Translations under genes and position numbers: made by a program
From: JAGQTE01 sp964648005
Lineage (GTDB): Bacteria; Actinomycetota; Acidimicrobiia; Acidimicrobiales; Acidimicrobilacustridaceae
NCBI GenBank assembly: GCA_964648005.1
Contig: CAZYKR010000146.1
Coordinates: 1-11,164, forward strand
Length of the DNA stretch: 11,164 bases
Reading direction: 5' to 3'
In this document: positions 5,546-11,164 of the stretch, in pieces
Position numbering within the stretch: the stretch's first letter is position 1
Layout of the letters: the number at the start of each line of letters is the position of its first letter
Notes under the pieces: generated by a model
Databases searched by the model: none
The model's input: only the letters and a program-made list of their open reading frames with translations
Told to the model about the DNA's origin: nothing

Positions 5546-6898
5546 TCAGGGCCGGTCCGGCGGGCGCAGCCCGAGGGCGTCGCGGGCGGCGCCCACGACG
5601 TAGATCGACCCCGTCACCACCACCACGTCCTCCTCCGTCGAGGTGGCACGCGCCCGGTCGAGCGCATCGGCGACGTCGCCGACGGCCTCGGCGTCGACAC
5701 CGAGCGAGGCGCACGCCTGCACGAGCTCGGCGGCCGGCACGGCACGCTCGGACGGCGCCGTGCAGCACAGGACGAGATCGAAGGCGCCGACCTCGAGCGC
5801 CTCGAGGTAGGCCAGCGGGTCGCGGCCGGCCAGCATGCCGAGCACCAGCAACCGGCGACCACCGACCTCGAACTCCCCGCCCAACGTCGCCGCCAGCGCC
5901 GCGGCGCCGTCGGCGTTGTGCGCGCCGTCGAGCACCAGCAACGGGCCGCGGCCGACGATCTCGAACCGCCCAGGGAGGCGCACCTCAGCGAAGGCCTCGC
6001 GGGCCAGCTCGGCGTCGAGACCGCGTCCGGTCAGCGCCTCGACGGCGGCGATGGCCAGCGCAGCGTTGGTCGCCTGATGGTCGCCGTGCACCGGCACGAA
6101 GAGGTCATCGAGCTCGTCGAAGGGGGTGCGCACGTCGACGACGCGCCCGCCGAGCGCGTCGCGCACCTCGGTGACGGCGACGTCCTCGTCGAGGACCCAC
6201 AGTCGGTCGCCCGCGGCGTCCTCGAAGATCGGCCGCAGCTCGTCATCGGTCTCGCCGAGCACCAGGAAGCTGGCGTCCTTGACGATGCCGACCTTCTCCT
6301 CGGCGATCGCCTCGCGCCATCCAGGCCGGAAGTCGGTGTGATCGGGACCGATGTTGGTGATGACCGCCACGGCGGCGTCGGCGACGTTGGTGGCGTCGAA
6401 CCGTCCGAGCACCCCCACCTCGACCACGGCGACGTCGACGGGCAGCTCGGCGAACCAGGCGAACGCCGATGCGGTGAGCACCTCGAAGTACGACGGGGTC
6501 ACGCCGGCCACGTCGGCGACGGCGGCGACCTCGCCGATGATGCGGCCGAGCTCGTCGTCGTCGATCAACCCGCCCGTCCAGCGCAGCCGCTCGTTGAGGA
6601 CCTGCAGGTGCGGGCTGGCGTAGACGCCGACGCTCAGGCCGAGCGCCTCGAGCAGCCGGGCGGCCATGGTGGCCACCGATCCCTTGCCGTTGGTGCCGGT
6701 GATGTGCAGGACGGGATACGCGTGCTGGGGATCGCCGAGCGCGGCCATCAGCGCCCGCATGGCATCGAGGCTCAGGTCGGCGACGTCACCGGCTGCCACC
6801 TTGGGCGTGGCCTCGCGGTTGATCAAGCCGTCGAGATACCGCAGCGCGGCGCGGTGCGACATCGGTCCCGCACCCGGACCGAAGGGGTCGGCCGGCAT
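5546..6898 (-). CDS. folC: Folylpolyglutamate synthase / dihydrofolate synthase FolC
   Basis: Mur-ligase family enzyme that adds glutamate to dihydropteroate and/or to tetrahydrofolate, making and retaining folate in the cytoplasm. With the ATG at 6898 the protein has 450 residues. It shows the ATP-binding P-loop GTNGKGS (68-74), the SPHL folate-site segment (95-98), GRFDATN (165-171), ITNIGPDH (180-187), EEKVGIVK with the lysine (K202) expected to be carbamoylated, and DGAHN (324-328). Several motifs differ slightly from the usual forms, such as VGVLGRFDATN for GLGGRLDATN. Whether it has both activities cannot be read from sequence. The start is uncertain: neither 6898 nor the ATG at 6862 (MSHRAALRYLDG) has a clear SD. 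The start at 6898 lies 11 nt after the clpX stop, consistent with coupling. A longer frame to 7003 would overlap clpX and has no family similarity. Confidence 0.95.
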   Translation of the reverse strand: MPADPFGPGAGPMSHRAALRYLDGLINREATPKVAAGDVADLSLDAMRALMAALGDPQHAYPVLHITGTNGKGSVATMAARLLEALGLSVGVYASPHLQVLNERLRWTGGLIDDDELGRIIGEVAAVADVAGVTPSYFEVLTASAFAWFAELPVDVAVVEVGVLGRFDATNVADAAVAVITNIGPDHTDFRPGWREAIAEEKVGIVKDASFLVLGETDDELRPIFEDAAGDRLWVLDEDVAVTEVRDALGGRVVDVRTPFDELDDLFVPVHGDHQATNAALAIAAVEALTGRGLDAELAREAFAEVRLPGRFEIVGRGPLLVLDGAHNADGAAALAATLGGEFEVGGRRLLVLGMLAGRDPLAYLEALEVGAFDLVLCCTAPSERAVPAAELVQACASLGVDAEAVGDVADALDRARATSTEEDVVVVTGSIYVVGAARDALGLRPPDRP

Positions 6899-6909
6899 GC
6901 CCGGCGTGC

Positions 6910-8190
6910 TCAGGACGCTGCGCGACGCGGGCGGGCGTCGCCGTCGCCGCCCTTGCGGGCGTCGCGCGGCACGAGGGTCGGGTTGACCTTCTCGAGCACG
7001 CACTGCTCGTCGATGACGACCTTGGCGATGTCGTCACGGCTGGGCAGCTCGTACATGGTGTTGAGCAGCACCTCTTCGAGGATGGCGCGCAGGCCACGGG
7101 CCCCGGTGCCGCGCAGCAACGCCTGGTCGGCGACGGCGCCGAGCGCGTCGTCGGTGAACTCGAGCTCGACGCTCTCGAGGTCGAAGATCTTGGCGTACTG
7201 CTTGACCAGCGCGTTGCGCGGCTCGGTCAGGATGCGGATCAGCGCTTCGCGGTCGAGGTTCGACACAGCGCCGACGACGGGCAGTCGGCCGATGAACTCG
7301 GGGATGAGGCCGAACTTCAACAGGTCCTCGGGCAACGCCTGCTCGTACAGGGCGCCGGTGTCGTTGTCGTCGCGGCGGATGTCGGCGTTGAAGCCCATCC
7401 CGTTGGAGCCGACGCGCTGGCTGATGATCTTGTCGATCCCGGCGAAGGCGCCCCCGCAGATGAACAGGATGTTCGTCGTGTCGATCTGGATGAACTCCTG
7501 GTGCGGGTGCTTGCGCCCGCCCTGGGGCGGCACCGAGGCCGTCGTGCCCTCCAGGATCTTCAGCAGCGCCTGTTGCACACCTTCGCCCGACACGTCGCGG
7601 GTGATCGACGGGTTCTCGGCCTTGCGGGCCACCTTGTCGATCTCGTCGATGTAGATGATGCCGGTCTCGGCCTTCTTCACGTCGTAGTCGGCAGCCTGGA
7701 TGAGCTTCAGCAGGATGTTCTCGACGTCCTCACCGACGTACCCCGCCTCGGTGAGCGCGGTGGCGTCGGCGATGGCGAACGGCACGTTGAGCATCCGGGC
7801 CAGGGTCTGGGCGAGCAGGGTCTTGCCGCAGCCGGTGGGGCCGATCAACAAGATGTTGGACTTGGCCAGCTCGACCTCGTCGTGGCCGGTCGCCTCGGTC
7901 TGCACCCGCTTGTAGTGGTTGTAGACGGCGACCGACAGGATCTTCTTCGCCGTCTCCTGCCCGATGATGTAGTCGTTGAGGAAGTCGAAGATCTCCCGAG
8001 GCTTGGGCAGCTCGTCGAAGCGCAGGTCGGAGGCCTCGGCCAGCTCTTCCTCGATGATCTCGTTGCAGAGATCGATGCACTCGTCGCAGATGTAGACGCC
8101 GGGACCGGCGATGAGCTTCTTGACCTGCTTCTGCGTCTTGCCGCAGAAGGAGCACTTGAGGAGCTCGCCTCCGTCTCCGAACTTCGCCAC
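6910..8190 (-). CDS. clpX: ATP-dependent Clp protease ATPase subunit ClpX
   Basis: AAA+ unfoldase that recognises substrates and threads them into ClpP. The 426-residue protein begins with the four-cysteine zinc-binding domain (C13, C16, C35, C38). Then come Walker A GPTGCGKT (117-124), the pore loop GYVGED (150-155), Walker B IIYIDEID (178-185), the RKH loop (226-228) and the sensor 2 region TGARGL (362-367). The ClpP-docking loop reads MGF (265-267) where E. coli has IGF; a hydrophobic-Gly-Phe core is kept. Length is normal. The start is GTG, preceded by G-rich sequence (GGGGGA and AGGGA) that can act as SD, 32 nt after the clpP stop. The basic C-terminal tail (PRRAAS) is not part of the conserved core. 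folC begins 11 nt downstream, where related actinobacteria often have valS. Confidence 0.97.
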   Translation of the reverse strand: MAKFGDGGELLKCSFCGKTQKQVKKLIAGPGVYICDECIDLCNEIIEEELAEASDLRFDELPKPREIFDFLNDYIIGQETAKKILSVAVYNHYKRVQTEATGHDEVELAKSNILLIGPTGCGKTLLAQTLARMLNVPFAIADATALTEAGYVGEDVENILLKLIQAADYDVKKAETGIIYIDEIDKVARKAENPSITRDVSGEGVQQALLKILEGTTASVPPQGGRKHPHQEFIQIDTTNILFICGGAFAGIDKIISQRVGSNGMGFNADIRRDDNDTGALYEQALPEDLLKFGLIPEFIGRLPVVGAVSNLDREALIRILTEPRNALVKQYAKIFDLESVELEFTDDALGAVADQALLRGTGARGLRAILEEVLLNTMYELPSRDDIAKVVIDEQCVLEKVNPTLVPRDARKGGDGDARPRRAAS

Positions 8191-8222
8191 GTCCCTGTCC
8201 CCCGGTCCTTCGATGCTCCGCT

Positions 8223-8878
8223 TCAGCGGATCGCGCTGATCGGTCCGCTGTTGTCGGCCAGCTGCCGCACGGTGATGACCTCATCGATGATGCCGTACTC
8301 GTGGGCCTCGGGCGCGGACATCACGAAATCTCGGTCGGTGTCGGTGTGGACCTTCTCGATCGGCTGACCCGTGTGCTCGGCGAGCATCTCCTCGAGCATG
8401 CCGCGCATGCGCAGGATCTCGTTGGCCGCCAGCTCGATGTCGGTGGCCTGGCCGTAGGCCTCGCTGTAGGGCTGGTGCAACAGGATGCGAGCGTGCGGCA
8501 GGGCCAATCGCTTGCCGGGCGTGCCGGCGGCGAGCAGCACCGCCGCCGCCGAGGCGGCCTGGCCGAAACAGATGGTGCTGACGTCGGCCTTGACGAACTG
8601 CATGGTGTCGTAGATGGCGAACAGCGCCGTGATCGAGCCGCCGGGCGAGTTGATGTAGAGGTTGATCTGACGCTCGGGGTTCTCGGACTCGAGGTAGAGC
8701 AGCTGGGCGCAGATCAGGTTGGCGACCTCGTCGCTGATCGGCGTGCCGATGAAGATGATGTTCTCCTTGAGCAGGCGGGAGAACAGGTCATAGCCCCGGG
8801 CGCCGCGGGAGTCCTCGTGCCATACCTGCGGCACGTAGGCGTTGCGGATCTCGGGGGTCACGTCACGCATGTCGAAGT

Positions 8879-8882
<4 letters not shown>
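8223..8882 (-). CDS. clpP: ATP-dependent Clp protease proteolytic subunit ClpP
   Basis: Serine peptidase forming the barrel of the ClpXP protease. The catalytic triad is in place: Ser111 in GQAASAAA, His136 in LLHQP, and Asp185 in DTDRD, with the spacing of the E. coli enzyme. The oxyanion/substrate loop INSPGGS is at 77-83. The GQAASAAAVLLAAGTPGKR segment resembles actinobacterial ClpP2 more than ClpP1 (which has GMAAS). Only one clpP is present here, although most actinobacteria carry clpP1 and clpP2 in tandem at this place. The start GTG at 8882 overlaps the tig stop by 4 nt (GTGA) and has GAGGA 6 nt upstream; an alternative ATG lies at 8870. The 219-residue length includes a short N-terminal part that may be processed. 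It is followed by clpX, supporting a ClpXP unit. Confidence 0.97.
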
Positions 8883-10279
<1,397 letters not shown>

Positions 10280-10288
10280 AAGTCGGGC

Positions 10289-10318
10289 AGTGTACCGGTG
10301 GGCCGCGGTACCCCCGAA
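10289..10318 (-). promoter_or_regulatory. Probable promoter of tig-clpP-clpX, near-leaderless
   Basis: On the minus strand TACACT (10294-10289) is a good TANNNT -10 box. A weak -35 candidate, TTCGGG (10318-10313), lies 18 nt upstream. Nine nt separate the -10 from the tig GTG, so transcription would begin on or within about 3 nt of the start codon. The lack of an SD at tig agrees. The promoter lies in the 59-nt gap after the hemolysin III-type gene. Confidence 0.45.
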
Positions 10319-10338
10319 CCGAAGGCCATCGCGCCCGG

Positions 10339-11148
10339 TCAGCGGCGCCGGCGAGTGCGACCGAACCGACGTGGTGCGGCCGGCGCGGGCGGCGGCGCCG
10401 ACGCCACGGCCCGGCGCACGGCGTCGAGGTGGAAGCCGACCCCGGTGAGGACGAAGGCATGCCACACCTCGTGGTACCCGAAGACCCGGGCGTGGCGACC
10501 CGGCCACTTGCGCCGGAAGAGGTCGGCACCGATCGTGTACGCCACGCCGCCGGCGGCGATCTCGGCGGCGGTGACCCATCCGGTCTTGCGAATGATGGGG
10601 ATGATCATCCCGCCGCCGAGCCAGCCCAGGGTGATGTACCCCCACGACCCGACGGATCGGTCCTCCCGCAGCAGGGCCACCTTGGCGCCGGCACCGACGG
10701 CCGCCGCGCCCCAGGTCAGCGCCAGGGCTGCCGTCGACAGGGGTGGCGGCAAGGCCACGACGGCGAAGGGGGTCATGGTGCCGGCGACGGCGCCGTAGAT
10801 GGCGGCGTGATCGGCCTTGCGCATGACCTCGGCCTGGCGACGTGTGCGCGACAGGCGGTGATAGGCGGCCGACACGGTGAGCATCGTCGTCACGCCGGCG
10901 GCGTAGACGCCGACGGCGATGCGTACATCTCGCCGCTGGGCGCGGGTGACGAGGTAGCCCGTGGTCCCGGCCACGATCGGCACGGCGCTGGCGTGCAGCC
11001 AGCCGCGCAGCACGGGTCGGGCGGCCCACGCCTCGAGCCACTCGGCATCGGTCAGCAGCGCCGGACGCGCCGGGACCTCCATCTCCTCGGGCGCAGCAGC
11101 GGCTCCGGTGTCGTCGGGCGAGTCGGGGGCTCCGGTGTCGTCGTCCAC
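10339..11148 (-). CDS. PAQR/hemolysin III family membrane protein
   Basis: Seven-helix membrane protein of the hemolysin III (TrhA/YqfA, PAQR) family. Members have been linked to membrane energy and lipid homeostasis; the substrate of this one is unknown. The family metal-site pattern is present: S93-xxx-H97 (SAAYH), DHAAIYGAVAGTMTP with D113/H114 (113-127), and the last-helix motif FGYHEVWH with H226 and H230. Hydrophobic stretches fall at about 50-68, 76-94, 114-133, 138-158, 167-186, 192-209 and 224-242. The C-terminus is Pro/Ala-rich and ends in a basic tail (RRFGRTRRRR). The start is uncertain: the GTG at 11148 gives a 22-residue acidic, repeat-containing extension and sits in a short hairpin, while the ATG at 11082 would begin nearer the conserved part. 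The frame stays open to the window edge. It is followed by tig and is probably a separate unit. Confidence 0.85.
   Translation of the reverse strand: MDDDTGAPDSPDDTGAAAAPEEMEVPARPALLTDAEWLEAWAARPVLRGWLHASAVPIVAGTTGYLVTRAQRRDVRIAVGVYAAGVTTMLTVSAAYHRLSRTRRQAEVMRKADHAAIYGAVAGTMTPFAVVALPPPLSTAALALTWGAAAVGAGAKVALLREDRSVGSWGYITLGWLGGGMIIPIIRKTGWVTAAEIAAGGVAYTIGADLFRRKWPGRHARVFGYHEVWHAFVLTGVGFHLDAVRRAVASAPPPAPAAPRRFGRTRRRR
11101..11142 (-). repeat. 15-bp direct repeat in N-terminal coding region
   Basis: The identical 15-mer GGCTCCGGTGTCGTC occurs at 11101-11115 and 11128-11142, a period of 27 bp. If translated from the GTG at 11148 it gives two DDTGA repeats (DDTGAPDSP, DDTGAAAAP). The period is a multiple of three, as expected for a small in-frame duplication, although it may also lie upstream of the true start. 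Confidence 0.6.
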
Positions 11149-11164
11149 GGCACAGACCGTGCCG
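11148..11164. repeat. Short inverted repeat at start of hemolysin III-type gene
   Basis: GGCAC-AGACC-GTGCC (11149-11163), extended by one more C:G pair at each end (11148 and 11164), forms a 6-bp stem that includes the first base of the candidate GTG start. It lies at the window edge, so its full extent and any link to an upstream gene cannot be judged. Confidence 0.3.

Noticed and set aside
5490..5768. Longer NDK start at 5768
   Set aside because: The added sequence overlaps folC in another frame and lacks family similarity. The NDK fold starts at MDRTLVICKPD.
6899..7003. Longer FolC start at 7003
   Set aside because: It would overlap clpX by 94 nt with an Arg/Pro-rich translation that mirrors the clpX C-terminal codons.
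10280..11041. N-terminal extension of trigger factor up to 11041
   Set aside because: The extra 254 residues are Arg/Gly-rich and overlap the hemolysin III-type gene in another frame. The conserved trigger factor start follows the GTG at 10279.

Overview
The window is a gene-dense, GC-rich stretch of bacterial chromosome in which every supported gene lies on the minus strand, so transcription runs from high to low coordinates. The gene order tig-clpP-clpX-folC-ndk-mreB-mreC-mreD-mrdA-(rodA) matches the actinobacterial core order known from Streptomyces-type genomes, but it is shorter. There is one clpP instead of a clpP1-clpP2 pair, no valS between clpX and folC, and no small DUF4233-type gene between folC and ndk. 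High GC, frequent GTG starts, Thr/Pro-rich linkers and this reduced synteny suggest a deep-branching actinobacterium such as a member of Acidimicrobiia. That placement is an inference, not a sequence match.

Layout in transcription order: (1) 11148-10339, a PAQR/hemolysin III family membrane protein. (2) 10279-6910, a proteostasis block of trigger factor, ClpP (4-nt overlap with tig) and ClpX. (3) 6898-5070, folC and ndk, for folate polyglutamylation and nucleotide balance. (4) 5069-4827, the longest gap (243 bp), which holds a likely mreB promoter, two perfect palindromes, a pair of direct repeats and a foldable mRNA leader. (5) 4826-1, the rod-shape (elongasome) cluster mreB, mreC, mreD and mrdA (PBP2), plus the first 18 codons of a gene that is by position rodA.

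The two functional blocks are protein folding with ATP-dependent proteolysis, and cell-elongation peptidoglycan synthesis. In the second, MreB filaments inside the membrane connect through MreC and MreD to the PBP2 transpeptidase and the RodA glycosyltransferase. All ten complete genes end in TGA. Three starts without a Shine-Dalgarno sequence (tig, ndk, mreC) each have a TANNNT box 7-10 nt upstream, which suggests leaderless or nearly leaderless mRNAs.

I found no mobile element, tRNA, rRNA, CRISPR array or clearly new multi-gene system. This is mostly core genome. The points most worth a second look are the organised ndk-mreB intergenic region, the leaderless-start pattern and the low-complexity insertion in the PBP2 transpeptidase domain.
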